Positions 46,371 to 54,943 of a DNA stretch of 64,000 nt are shown in pieces. Source of the DNA: JASJBU01 sp963790775. Its GTDB lineage: Bacteria > Pseudomonadota > Gammaproteobacteria > Chromatiales > Chromatiaceae. Both the position numbers and the translations under genes were made by a program. Under the pieces are notes generated by a model. That model was not told the origin of the DNA and searched no databases. It worked only from the letters and a program-made list of their open reading frames with translations. Position 1 is the stretch's first letter. Every line of letters begins with the position of its first letter. The stretch spans positions 248,001 through 312,000 of the forward strand of contig CAWBPR010000005.1 of NCBI GenBank assembly GCA_963790775.1. Reading direction: 5' to 3'.

Positions 46371-46739
46371 TCAGGGCGTGATAGTCGCCTTTTCCACCAG
46401 CAGCGGGTACATATAGCCGGAGCCGAAATCGTGGTCTATGACCAAGGTGCCTGTTACTGTCACCTGATCGCCCACATTGGCGGTTTCCTGGCTGGTGACC
46501 GTGATGTCGTTGGAGCCATCGTCGGCGCTGCCGGTGCCATCCTGCAGATGCAGAAAGTTACGCTGCATGATCTGATTGTTAACCTTGACGACTTTTCCTT
46601 GTAATGTTACCAGCTTACCGTTGAGCGCGGCCTTCTCCTTGTACAGGTCACCGACGGTGGTGCTGACGGCTTCATCCGCCAACAGCGGGAAAGCGCAGAG
46701 ACTGAGAAAAAGGCTAGCGATGGTGAGGGCTCTTTTCAT
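46371..46739 (-). CDS. Exported OB-fold protein
   Basis: A 122-residue protein with a signal peptide (MKRALTIASLFLSLCAFPLLA). The mature domain is an OB-fold-like beta barrel (GKLVTLQGKVVKVNNQIMQRN, DITVTSQETANVGDQVTVTGTLV). Similar small exported domains occur near nitrite and cytochrome genes, with no firm function. ATG 46739 has a strong AAGGAGAGG site. It lies downstream of the GGDEF-EAL gene on the same strand but transcribed first, from its own start. Confidence 0.75.
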   Translation of the reverse strand: MKRALTIASLFLSLCAFPLLADEAVSTTVGDLYKEKAALNGKLVTLQGKVVKVNNQIMQRNFLHLQDGTGSADDGSNDITVTSQETANVGDQVTVTGTLVIDHDFGSGYMYPLLVEKATITP

Positions 46740-46852
46740 GTGCCTCTCCTTAATAGTTGTTGAGAAAAGAGGCTGCAGTATAACACTCTTGTAAGCGCAG
46801 CCGTCAGGGTCAGGCGTCACACTGATAAAATCCAATATTTGCATGATCGAGG

Positions 46853-49453
46853 TTACAGGGCGTGAGTCTGGTTATCCAGTAGTAGTGCCAGGAACTCCTT
46901 TTCCATTAAAGGCGGGCTGTAGTAGAAACCCTGCGCGGCATCGCAGCCTTCCGCAGCCAGGAAGGTTTTCTGGTCTTCATACTCAACCCCTTCAGCTACA
47001 GTTGATAGTCCCAGGTTTTTTCCCAGGGCGATGATGGCGCGGATGATGGCCTGGTCGTTTGGGTCGACCGAGACATCCCTTACGAATGATTGATCGATTT
47101 TCAGTTTGGTCAGTGGAAACTGTTTTAAATGGCTGAGTGACGAGTAGCCGGTACCGAAGTCATCAATCGCGATGTTGACGCCGAGCTCCCGCAGTTGTCT
47201 CAATTCGCTGATGGATCGGCTTGGATTCTGCATCAGAAAACCCTCGGTAATCTCCAGTTCGATCTGCTGCGTCTTGCAGACCGAATTGCTCAGGGTCTTG
47301 AGCACGGAATCAAAGATAGAACCGTGAATCAGCTGTTTGCCGGAGATGTTAACGGAAATCGGAATCAGCGGATGCCCGCTCTCTTGCCAACGGGCCAAAT
47401 TCTTACACACCGACTCCAGAACCCAATTGCCAATCTCGAATATCTGTCCCGATTCTTCCGCCATGGGTATGAAATGACCCGGCGCTAGAATGCCCTTGTC
47501 CGGATGTTGCCAGCGGATGAGGGCTTCGGCGGCGATAATCCGCCCGGTTTTAAGGTCCATTTGTGGTTGGTAGTGGATAATAAACTGCTCCCGGATCAGC
47601 GCATTGCGCAGTGCTGACTCCAGCCGTACCCGCTCAAAGGCTTTTATCGTCATATCTTCGGTGTAGAACTGAAAGGTATTGCGTCCTACGGATTTGGCTC
47701 TGTACATGGCGGCATCGGCATTTTTTAAAAGGGTCTCCGAGTCGCTGCCGTCTTCGGGATAGAGGCTGATGCCGATGCTCGTCGTGACGGAGAAGTCATG
47801 GCCATCGATATGGATTGGATCACGCAGACATTCGATCAGTTTCTGTGCGAATTTAGCCGCAAAGCGCTGGTCGAGCAGTTGCCCCATGATGACTGTGAAC
47901 TCATCCCCACCCAGGCGGGCGACCGTGTCATTTTCACGGATGTTGCCTTCCAGGCGGCGGGAGATGGCTTTCAGCAGCCGGTCTCCAAGCGAGTGACCCA
48001 GGCTGTCATTGATCTCCTTGAAGTGATCAATGTCGATGAAGAGTAAGGCGAGTTTGCTGGTGCTGCGATGTGCGATATACAGAGCCTGTTTTAGACGATC
48101 GAAAAACAGCAGCCTGTTTGGCAAATCGGTCAATGGGTCATGGTAGGCAAGATAATCCAGTGATTTCTGTTTCTGGAGCAGCTCATTCTGAATGGAAACG
48201 CGATCCGTAATGTCTCGCACAGACTCGATGATTCCGGATATCTCCCCATGCGCGTCCCACAATGGAGTGGCGAGGATTTCAAGCGTTTTTGTCTGGTGCT
48301 GGGCATTGTAGTGCTGATGCAGCAGCTTAACCGGTTTTTGTGTCTCAATGACCCGCTTAAGTGGGCAGATGTTTTCTGTGCCGCCACATGGGGTAGCGAG
48401 TTGATGTAAGAGCTGATAACAGGCATGTGATTCGAGAGTCACGTCGAACTCAAAGCTGAATTTCTTTGCCTGTCTATTCGCCAGTATCACCTTATAATCA
48501 CTGCGGATCACCAGGATGGGATCGCCCACTCCATCGATTACCGTTTGTAAAAAATGTCGTTCAGTGTCGACCTGTTGCTGAGCCTGTTTGCGCTCAGTAA
48601 TGTCGCGTATTAATCCCAAAGCATGCCACTCGCCACCGAGTAAAAGCCTGGAAAGAGAGAGTTCGATGGGAAACTCAGATCCGTCATGGCGTAACGCGTT
48701 GAACTCGGTTGTACGGCCGATGATGTTGCCCTCGCCAGTCTTTCTGAAATGATCAAAATGTTTTAGAAATTCATTTTGTTCATTTTCGGGAACCAGCAGT
48801 TGATGCAGGTCATGCCCGATTGCCTGCGTCATGCTGTAGCCGAAAATTTTCTCAGCGGCTGGATTCCAGTGCGCAATCTTGCCCTGACTGTCCATGAGCA
48901 GAATGGCGTCCTGGGCGGATTCGGTGATGGCTCTGAATTTTCTCTCGCTCTCCTCCAGGGCGGTTTTTTCCTGATCCAGCTCAACCAGCTTTTTGTCGAG
49001 TTTCTCGGCCAGAGCTTCTTGGTACATCTGCTCAAGAACGGGGGATTTGAGTTCAAGGCTGGCGTCGGAATCGTATTGGTTCTTTGCTGATTCAGCGAGA
49101 GACTCCTCCACGATCTGTAATAATTCATGCGGCGACTTGGGTTTGACGACAAAACGGGAGGCGCCCAGGTTCATGGCCAATTTGACGTCCCGGGTTTCTG
49201 TATAGGTGCCTGTATAAAAAATAAAAGGCACAGCGCTTAATCGGGCGATGCCTTTTATACAGCGGCAGAGTGTAAAACCATCCATGCACGGCATCAGCAG
49301 GTCGGATATTATCAAATCTGGTGCGGAATGGCGGGCGAAGTCGAGGGCCTGCAGCCCGTTCTCCGCAGCATCTACTTCATAGCCTTGTTTTTCCAGCAGT
49401 GTCTTCAGCAACAGCCGGGAGTCGGACTGATCTTCTGCGATGAGAATTTTCAT
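46853..49453 (-). CDS. REC-PAS-PAS-GGDEF-EAL cyclic-di-GMP protein
   Basis: An 866-residue cytoplasmic protein. A receiver (1-118, LIAEDQSDS, DLIISDLLMPCMDG) is followed by a coiled coil and PAS domains at about 170-290 and 300-415. GGDEF (about 430-600) has an intact RLGGDEF, so cyclase activity is possible. EAL (about 610-860) has AEALIRW and the later DDFGTGYSSL, so phosphodiesterase activity is possible. The net activity cannot be read from sequence. The start ATG overlaps the stop of the single-receiver gene upstream, forming the last gene of a signalling operon. Confidence 0.94.
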   Translation of the reverse strand: MKILIAEDQSDSRLLLKTLLEKQGYEVDAAENGLQALDFARHSAPDLIISDLLMPCMDGFTLCRCIKGIARLSAVPFIFYTGTYTETRDVKLAMNLGASRFVVKPKSPHELLQIVEESLAESAKNQYDSDASLELKSPVLEQMYQEALAEKLDKKLVELDQEKTALEESERKFRAITESAQDAILLMDSQGKIAHWNPAAEKIFGYSMTQAIGHDLHQLLVPENEQNEFLKHFDHFRKTGEGNIIGRTTEFNALRHDGSEFPIELSLSRLLLGGEWHALGLIRDITERKQAQQQVDTERHFLQTVIDGVGDPILVIRSDYKVILANRQAKKFSFEFDVTLESHACYQLLHQLATPCGGTENICPLKRVIETQKPVKLLHQHYNAQHQTKTLEILATPLWDAHGEISGIIESVRDITDRVSIQNELLQKQKSLDYLAYHDPLTDLPNRLLFFDRLKQALYIAHRSTSKLALLFIDIDHFKEINDSLGHSLGDRLLKAISRRLEGNIRENDTVARLGGDEFTVIMGQLLDQRFAAKFAQKLIECLRDPIHIDGHDFSVTTSIGISLYPEDGSDSETLLKNADAAMYRAKSVGRNTFQFYTEDMTIKAFERVRLESALRNALIREQFIIHYQPQMDLKTGRIIAAEALIRWQHPDKGILAPGHFIPMAEESGQIFEIGNWVLESVCKNLARWQESGHPLIPISVNISGKQLIHGSIFDSVLKTLSNSVCKTQQIELEITEGFLMQNPSRSISELRQLRELGVNIAIDDFGTGYSSLSHLKQFPLTKLKIDQSFVRDVSVDPNDQAIIRAIIALGKNLGLSTVAEGVEYEDQKTFLAAEGCDAAQGFYYSPPLMEKEFLALLLDNQTHAL

Positions 49454-49821
49454 AGGCGCTCCCCGGTGACCGCTTGAATCTGCGCAATAACGCGCGCTGG
49501 ATCAATGGGTTTTTCGATATATCCATTGCAGCCCGCGTCCAGCAGCCGTTCACGATCACCAGACATTGCATAGGAGGTCATGGCAATAACCAGGGTTGTG
49601 CTGTTCTCTTCCGAGGCGCGCAAACGACGCAGCACCTCAAACCCGTCAATACCTGGTAACTGAATGTCGAGAACGATGAAGTCAGGGGTTTGCTCGGCTG
49701 CTTTGCGTAGTCCCTCTTCACCATTCCAGCTATGCAGGGTTTTGTAGCCGGACTTTTGCAGAATGGCTGAGATTAGCACCATGCTGTTCTCATCGTCTTC
49801 AATGATCAATGCGCTTTTCAT
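49450..49821 (-). CDS. Single-domain response regulator (DivK/CheY-like)
   Basis: A 123-residue receiver without an output domain. Acidic pair IIEDDE, acceptor Asp in IVLDIQLPGIDG and IEKPIDPAR (conserved Lys) are intact. It overlaps both neighbours by 4 bp (kinase upstream, GGDEF-EAL downstream), so it is probably co-translated. It may carry phosphoryl groups between the kinases and the REC-PAS-GGDEF-EAL protein. Confidence 0.92.
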   Translation of the reverse strand: MKSALIIEDDENSMVLISAILQKSGYKTLHSWNGEEGLRKAAEQTPDFIVLDIQLPGIDGFEVLRRLRASEENSTTLVIAMTSYAMSGDRERLLDAGCNGYIEKPIDPARVIAQIQAVTGERL

Positions 49822-51260
49822 CCTTGGATCTCCAACTGCAGCGGAATTCGCAGGGTAAACCTGCTGCCCACGCCGGCTTGACTCTCTGCCGAAATATTAC
49901 CTTTCAGTAACTCTGTAGTGAGTTTCTTGGTGAGATACAACCCGAGTCCGGCACCGTTGATAGACTTGCGGTTACTCTGAAAAAGGTGTTCAAAGGGCTG
50001 AAAAAGCCGTTGCATGTCCAGCCTGTCGATCCCTATGCCGTCATCTTCCACAGCGATTTCGATATTTGGCCCATCCACGCGGGTGGATAATCTTATTTCC
50101 CCCCTCTCGCTGAATTTTATTGCATTACTCAAGAGGTTGAGTATGCATTGATGGAGTCGAAGCCGGTCGGTATGCATCTCTATATTGTTCGGGAAAGCGG
50201 TGTGTAACGCCAGACCTTTGCGCGCCAGTTCGATGTGGATCTCATCGATTGTCTCAGTGAGCAGTTCATGCAGCTTAAACGAGCTGGGCGCTGCCTCTAC
50301 TTTGCCCGCTTCTATCCTTGAGACATCGATGACATCACTGATTAACGACACTAGATGCTTACCCGATATTTCGATCCGTTGCAGATAATCACGCGGCTGG
50401 TGAGTCAGCTCGCCCGCATGATTTTGCAGCATCCTGCCGGTGAGGTCGATGATGGAATTGAGCGGAGTGCGTAACTCATGGGACATGGAGGAAATGAATA
50501 TCGATTTCAGGCGGTCCAGTTCCTGCAGTTTTTCATTCGCCCTGGAGAGATCGTGAGTGCGTTCAGCAACCTTCTCCTCAAGATTATCGAGCACCTGATA
50601 CATCCTCTGATTGGCGGTTTGCAGTTCCGCAGTATGATTATTCTGTTTGCGGTGATAGGTATAGAACAGCATGCTCGCCATAACCACGCTGATGATCACC
50701 AGCACAATGAGCATCCATATCAACAGATTGAAGAATCTCAGCTCTTGTTTTATCAGTCGCTTGAGCTGGGTTTCAACAGCATCAGCCTGAGTGAGAAAGC
50801 CCTTAAAGACTTTGTCGTAAACTTGATCGATGTCGCTTCCGGCAATGGAATGTTCCCGGTTGTTGAATCTCTGCTCGGTGACCTCCCGGAAATGTTTCAG
50901 CTTCCTCTTGACCTGTCTGATCTCCTGCCGCATGTGTGTATCAGTCAATGGATGATAGTCAGCTTCCGTATTGCGCCCACCCTCCAGCATGGCTGTGGCA
51001 TACCAGTCAGCCGCGTCGATATGACGCCATACATCATCCATGGATTCGTGGCGATCGCCACCCAGGATCTCCTCGAACCAGAGGTGCGCGGAGGTGGCTT
51101 CCAGTTTAATCTCCGCAGCGGCATCCGCCATAGACGCATAAGTGGCGGTCATGCGATTGCCGTAAAAAAGGGTGATGCCGAGAAATGCGGTGATGATGCA
51201 GCCAATCAGGACAAACATGCAGACCATCAAAATTTCTTTGCGGAGATTCTCTTTATGCAT
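49818..51260 (-). CDS. Membrane sensor histidine kinase (operon gene 2)
   Basis: A 480-residue kinase with helices at about 10-33 and 185-210, and a periplasmic domain of about 150 residues that is mainly helical (four-helix-like). HisKA has FISSMSHELRTPLNSII, and the ATPase has NLLSNAIKFSE, DDGIGI and GAGLGLYL. ATG 51260 is taken because it starts the first helix; the frame is open 46 codons further up, inside the previous gene. It is 25 bp after the haem-domain kinase gene and overlaps the receiver gene. Confidence 0.92.
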   Translation of the reverse strand: MHKENLRKEILMVCMFVLIGCIITAFLGITLFYGNRMTATYASMADAAAEIKLEATSAHLWFEEILGGDRHESMDDVWRHIDAADWYATAMLEGGRNTEADYHPLTDTHMRQEIRQVKRKLKHFREVTEQRFNNREHSIAGSDIDQVYDKVFKGFLTQADAVETQLKRLIKQELRFFNLLIWMLIVLVIISVVMASMLFYTYHRKQNNHTAELQTANQRMYQVLDNLEEKVAERTHDLSRANEKLQELDRLKSIFISSMSHELRTPLNSIIDLTGRMLQNHAGELTHQPRDYLQRIEISGKHLVSLISDVIDVSRIEAGKVEAAPSSFKLHELLTETIDEIHIELARKGLALHTAFPNNIEMHTDRLRLHQCILNLLSNAIKFSERGEIRLSTRVDGPNIEIAVEDDGIGIDRLDMQRLFQPFEHLFQSNRKSINGAGLGLYLTKKLTTELLKGNISAESQAGVGSRFTLRIPLQLEIQG

Positions 51261-51285
51261 GAAATCCCATAACTCTCTCTGACAG

Positions 51286-52929
51286 TTATTGATGCAGGAC
51301 TGGTTGTTGAAGTATTTTCGGCAGCCGTAAAATGAACTGGCTGCCTTTACCCAGCTGACTGGTGACCGAAATGGAGCCGCCCAGCAGTTCCGTGGCAATC
51401 TTTCTGATCAGATAAAGACCGAGTCCAGTGCCGCCGGCCTGAATCTGCATGGTCGATTTCAAGCGTTCGAAAGGTTGAAAGATCTTTTCAAAGTCCTCGG
51501 GTGAGATACCTATGCCTGTATCGCTTACACAGATCTCTATTACTTCGTCATGCTCTCTGGCCTGGATAGTAATTTCACCTTTCCGGGTGTACTTGACTGC
51601 ATTTTCGAGCATATTGCGAAGACACTGTTCAAGACGTTTTCGGTCACTAAACAGACTCAACTCGTCAGTGAACTGCAATCTGATGTCCAACCCTTTGTCT
51701 GCTATCTGGGTGCTCAACTCGAGAACCACCTGATGGATGAGTTGGCTCAGGTTAAAATGCTCTGGATAGGTATCGATCTTACCGGCTTCAATTTTCGAAA
51801 TATCTATTGCCTCGGTAATCAACGACAACAGGTGATGGGAGGATGAAACGACCCGTTGCAGATAATCTTTTTGCTCTGTATTGATGGGCCCGGCCATCTC
51901 CTGCAGAAGCATGCTGCTGAAACCGATTATCGAGTTGAGCGGGGTGCGCAGTTCATGGGACATGGAGGCGACGAACATGGATTTCATCTGGTCCAGAGCC
52001 TTGAGCTTTTGATTCGCTACACGTAGATCCCGGGTTCGGTCCGCTACGCGTTTTTCCAGCATGAGATGAGATTCCTGGAGAGCTTTATCGGCTTCCAGTC
52101 TTTGCTGGGCCATCTCGTTGAATGAGTTTGCCAGTTCGCTCAATTCGTCATTTCCCTGCACAATGAGAGTGTTGTCGTAGTTGCCTTTCGCAACCTCACT
52201 GGTCGCCAGCTTGAGTCTGTCCAGTCTGTCGATGATGGTGCGTTGCAAAAGCCAGAGGCCGATGGCGAAGGTCAGTAACATGGCGATGGCATTTCCCAAC
52301 AATTCCTGCTTGCGCAGCGCCATGGCTTCCTCTTCCACCAGTTTGGCGGGAAGCTTGATACTCAGAATTCCCCGTAATTCTCCGAGCTTATAATCGAATG
52401 ACGCTGTATGACGATCCTGCATGATGTCCGGCGCCGCAGTCATTTCGCCATGGCACTCCAAACAGTATGGCTCGATCCAGATTGGATTTGCGTAATGGTA
52501 GAAGTGCAGGCCCTGTTCATTGAGGAAAGGCCGCATCAATTCAGACTCTTGTGGATTGTCCTGAAAAAAATGTATGGCCTCCATTTCGATGGCATCAGCC
52601 TGATTTTCAGGATTACGCGCTTTGTCTGAAACATTGTTGAAGCTCAGGCCGCTGTCGCTCCAGTTTTGGAAATCGTTGGATATTCGACTTAACGCGTGAG
52701 CCGGTAGAAACCCAAGGGACTGGTCGCTCAGCGGCAGGCCGCTGTCGATGAATTGATGATGATAGACGCGGCGGGTAGCCATCAGGATGCCGCGTATTTC
52801 ACGTGCATCCTGACGGATTTCATCGATTACATGCTTTTTTGACTTCTGGTAGCCGATGATCTCCACCAACGAAAAAGTGGCCATCAACACCAAGCCTAAG
52901 CCAAACAGAATCTTACCTTGTAACTTCAT
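51286..52929 (-). CDS. Haem-sensor histidine kinase with Tll0287-like (DUF3365) domain
   Basis: A 547-residue membrane kinase. Helix 1 (7-25) is followed by a periplasmic Tll0287-like/DUF3365 domain (about 35-195) containing CLECH (Cys156, Cys159, His160), a c-type haem attachment motif. A second helix, HAMP (VAKGNYDNTLIVQGNDELSEL split), HisKA (ASMSHELRTPLNSIIGF) and ATPase (NMLENAVKYTR, DTGIGISPE, GGTGLGLYL) complete it. The domain suggests sensing of redox or a gas by haem. First gene of the four-gene signalling operon. Confidence 0.92.
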   Translation of the reverse strand: MKLQGKILFGLGLVLMATFSLVEIIGYQKSKKHVIDEIRQDAREIRGILMATRRVYHHQFIDSGLPLSDQSLGFLPAHALSRISNDFQNWSDSGLSFNNVSDKARNPENQADAIEMEAIHFFQDNPQESELMRPFLNEQGLHFYHYANPIWIEPYCLECHGEMTAAPDIMQDRHTASFDYKLGELRGILSIKLPAKLVEEEAMALRKQELLGNAIAMLLTFAIGLWLLQRTIIDRLDRLKLATSEVAKGNYDNTLIVQGNDELSELANSFNEMAQQRLEADKALQESHLMLEKRVADRTRDLRVANQKLKALDQMKSMFVASMSHELRTPLNSIIGFSSMLLQEMAGPINTEQKDYLQRVVSSSHHLLSLITEAIDISKIEAGKIDTYPEHFNLSQLIHQVVLELSTQIADKGLDIRLQFTDELSLFSDRKRLEQCLRNMLENAVKYTRKGEITIQAREHDEVIEICVSDTGIGISPEDFEKIFQPFERLKSTMQIQAGGTGLGLYLIRKIATELLGGSISVTSQLGKGSQFILRLPKILQQPVLHQ

Positions 52930-53588
52930 CCGTCGATGCCTGTTACCTTATGCTGGATTCCAGATGGAAAGCTCAGCGTGGAACTGATTCTGCCCCAGAA
53001 TAATGCGAGTCCCCGGAGCCGAGAGATTGTATTAAATATCTACCCAGAACTGTGGTGATACGGCTTCCCAGGTCTATTCTGCGTAATTGACAACTGAACT
53101 GAAGCAGCGGGAAACCCGGGGAATCTTATTAAGGCTATTCCGGTTAACGGTTTTGGAAGCAATCAGAACGAAGTCTGCCTGCTTCAGGATCCCGCTTATC
53201 GATTGAGTATTTCTTACTTGCAAACCCCGCGCAATGAGAGTTATCAATTTTGAAATATTCGATTGAACCTAGAATCCTCAGTTGGATGGGATAGAGGGTG
53301 CGTTTGTGGTGGTGTAGGTCAAGGCACAATGATGCGGAATAGTTATTCTATTCCAAGGAGTTGTAACGCAGACATGCGCCGCCACAAGCGTGCAATCTAG
53401 CCTATAGCGTGATTCACTCAGTGGGTGAAGGTGTGTATCGAGCAAAACAAACATAATTTCAACTTGTTAACAGTAGAATGGAGCGGTTAACTGAGGAATC
53501 TAGGTTGAAGGAGATGGGGCAGGGGAAAGTTGGATTGTCAGCTAAGTTGGGTGAATGATGAGCAGCGACGACTGAGTTCTTAAACGCA
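52930..53588. other. Long non-coding region upstream of the signalling operon
   Basis: No convincing gene was found. A 61-codon frame at 53144-53329 (minus) has no ribosome binding site or homology. The operon promoter should lie near 52930-53050. No regulatory site was recognised. Confidence 0.4.
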
Positions 53589-53643
53589 AACAGGCGGGCT
53601 AAAAGCCCGCCTGTTCAGCTGAAACAGTCTGGCTGTTTCAGCT
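53589..53643 (-). terminator. Tandem hairpins after sulfur globule gene 2
   Basis: On the minus strand an 11-bp stem (AGCTGAAACAG with CTGTTTCAGCT, 53617-53643) is followed by a 12-bp stem (AACAGGCGGGCT with AGCCCGCCTGTT, 53589-53615) and T-rich sequence. The same two-hairpin layout follows the third gene. Confidence 0.8.
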
Positions 53644-53664
53644 CAGTAAGTCACCGGAGGGTGA

Positions 53665-54000
53665 TTACTTGGCTGGAGCAGCAGGAGCCTGAGGAGCAAC
53701 CGGTGCACCATAAGGAGCACCGTAGGGAGCACCATAAGGAGCGCCGTAAGGAGCGCCATAGCCGTAAGGACCATAGCCATAACCGCTGTTGTAACGGTTG
53801 TAACCACGGCCATAACCGCGACCGGAACCACGCGCGCTCATGTTCATGTCGAAGTTGCCGTCACCAAAGCCGTCGCCCATCCAGTCACCCATATTGTTGC
53901 CGTAGCCATTGTTGCCCCAAGGACCGCCCCACCATGCAGAAGCAGAAGCAGAAGCAACGATCAGAGCAGCAGCAGCCGCGATTTTAACGATTTTAGACAT
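53665..54000 (-). CDS. Sulfur globule family protein 2
   Basis: A 111-residue exported protein: signal peptide to ASASA, WWGGPWGNN, then GDGFGDGNFDMNMS, a GRGYGRGYNR segment and repeated YGAP units (YGAPYGAPYGAP) before a PQAPAAPAK tail. Nearly identical in its first 80 residues to the gene at 54375, so a recent duplication. Sulfur globule coat role inferred as for gene 1. Promoter, 5' hairpin and terminators are duplicated too. Confidence 0.9.
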   Translation of the reverse strand: MSKIVKIAAAAALIVASASASAWWGGPWGNNGYGNNMGDWMGDGFGDGNFDMNMSARGSGRGYGRGYNRYNSGYGYGPYGYGAPYGAPYGAPYGAPYGAPVAPQAPAAPAK

Positions 54001-54037
54001 TGTAGATCCTCAAATTTAAATAGTAGAAACTTTGTTC

Positions 54038-54098
54038 AAAGTGGGGTACTGCGCCACTCATGGGGTAAAAGAATATAAGAAAATACTAAAATACTCAA
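54038..54098 (-). promoter_or_regulatory. Promoter and 5' hairpin of sulfur globule gene 2
   Basis: Minus strand: TTGAGT (complement of 54093-54098), 17-nt spacer, TATTCT (complement of 54070-54075). The transcript would then begin near a GTGG...CCAC hairpin (about 54040-54058), which may protect the 5' end of the mRNA. Confidence 0.75.
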
Positions 54099-54295
54099 TA
54101 AGAAATAATCTATTAATGTATTAGTATCGATAGTGATAAGCTAATTTTCCGCATTTAACGAACAGCTACCGCATCACTTTCTTGGTTGAAGTTTCCTGGC
54201 TAGAGTTTCAGGGAATGCCGGTTCACACCCTCTTGCAAGACAAGGATAAAAGAATTCTGCCGAGCCTCTTTACTTACTTAAAACCGCCCCAACGC

Positions 54296-54347
54296 AAACA
54301 GGCGGGCTAAAAGCCCGCCTGTTTGTTTGACGCAAAAGATCTGCGTC
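54296..54347 (-). terminator. Tandem hairpins after sulfur globule gene 3
   Basis: GACGCA (54329-54334) with TGCGTC (54342-54347) lies next to the gene end. Then comes a 13-bp stem AAACAGGCGGGCT with AGCCCGCCTGTTT (54296-54324), shared with gene 2. Confidence 0.8.
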
Positions 54348-54374
54348 AGCTCAGCTGACAATCACCAAAGGTGA

Positions 54375-54764
54375 TTATTGAGCAGGAGCTACAGGAGCCT
54401 GAGGGGCAGGAGCGCCATAAGGTGCGCCGTAGGGAGCACCGTAACCACCGCCATAAGGAGCGCCGTAACCACCACCATAAGGAGCGCCGTAACCACCACC
54501 GTAAGGAGCGCCATAACCACCACCGTAAGGAGCATAGCCATAACCGCTGTTGTAACGGTTGTAGCCGCGGCCATAACCACTGCCGGAACCACGACCACTC
54601 ATGTTCATGTCGAAGTTGCCGTCACCAAAGCCGTCGCCCATCCAGTCATTCATGTTGTTGCCGTAGCCATTGTTGCCCCAAGGACCACCGCCCCAGAAGG
54701 CAGAAGCAGAAGCAGAAGCAACGATCAGAGCAGCAGCAGCTGCGATTTTAACAATCTTTGACAT
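54375..54764 (-). CDS. Sulfur globule family protein 3
   Basis: A 129-residue exported protein. It shares the signal peptide, GDGFGDGNFDMNMSGRG and GYGRGYNRYNSGYGY with gene 2. The tail is expanded: four YGGGYGAP-type units then YGAP units, ending PQAPVAPAQ. The longer tail seems to come from growth of the GGGYGAPY unit. Inferred role: coat protein of sulfur globules. Separated from gene 2 by 374 bp that includes its own terminators. Confidence 0.9.
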   Translation of the reverse strand: MSKIVKIAAAAALIVASASASAFWGGGPWGNNGYGNNMNDWMGDGFGDGNFDMNMSGRGSGSGYGRGYNRYNSGYGYAPYGGGYGAPYGGGYGAPYGGGYGAPYGGGYGAPYGAPYGAPAPQAPVAPAQ

Positions 54765-54802
54765 TGTGTATCCTCAAATTAGATGTAGAAACCGTGTTTA
54801 TT

Positions 54803-54863
54803 AAAGTGGGGTACTGCGCCACTCATGGTGTAAGAGAATATAAGAATATACTAAAATAGTCAA
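54803..54863 (-). promoter_or_regulatory. Promoter and 5' hairpin of sulfur globule gene 3
   Basis: Minus strand: TTGACT (complement of 54858-54863), 17-nt spacer, TATTCT (complement of 54835-54840). A stem AGTGG/CCACT (54805-54823) lies at the expected start of the mRNA. The block closely matches the one before gene 2. Confidence 0.78.
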
Positions 54864-54943
54864 TACCTATTTCGAAATCTTTATTCATTGCTCGGACAAG
54901 CAGCTTGGGACATTATCCTGTTTGGCAACAAATTGATAGGAAT

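Noticed and set aside
53144..53329. 61-codon open frame on the minus strand
   Set aside because: No ribosome binding site, no homology and poor codon pattern in a non-coding stretch.
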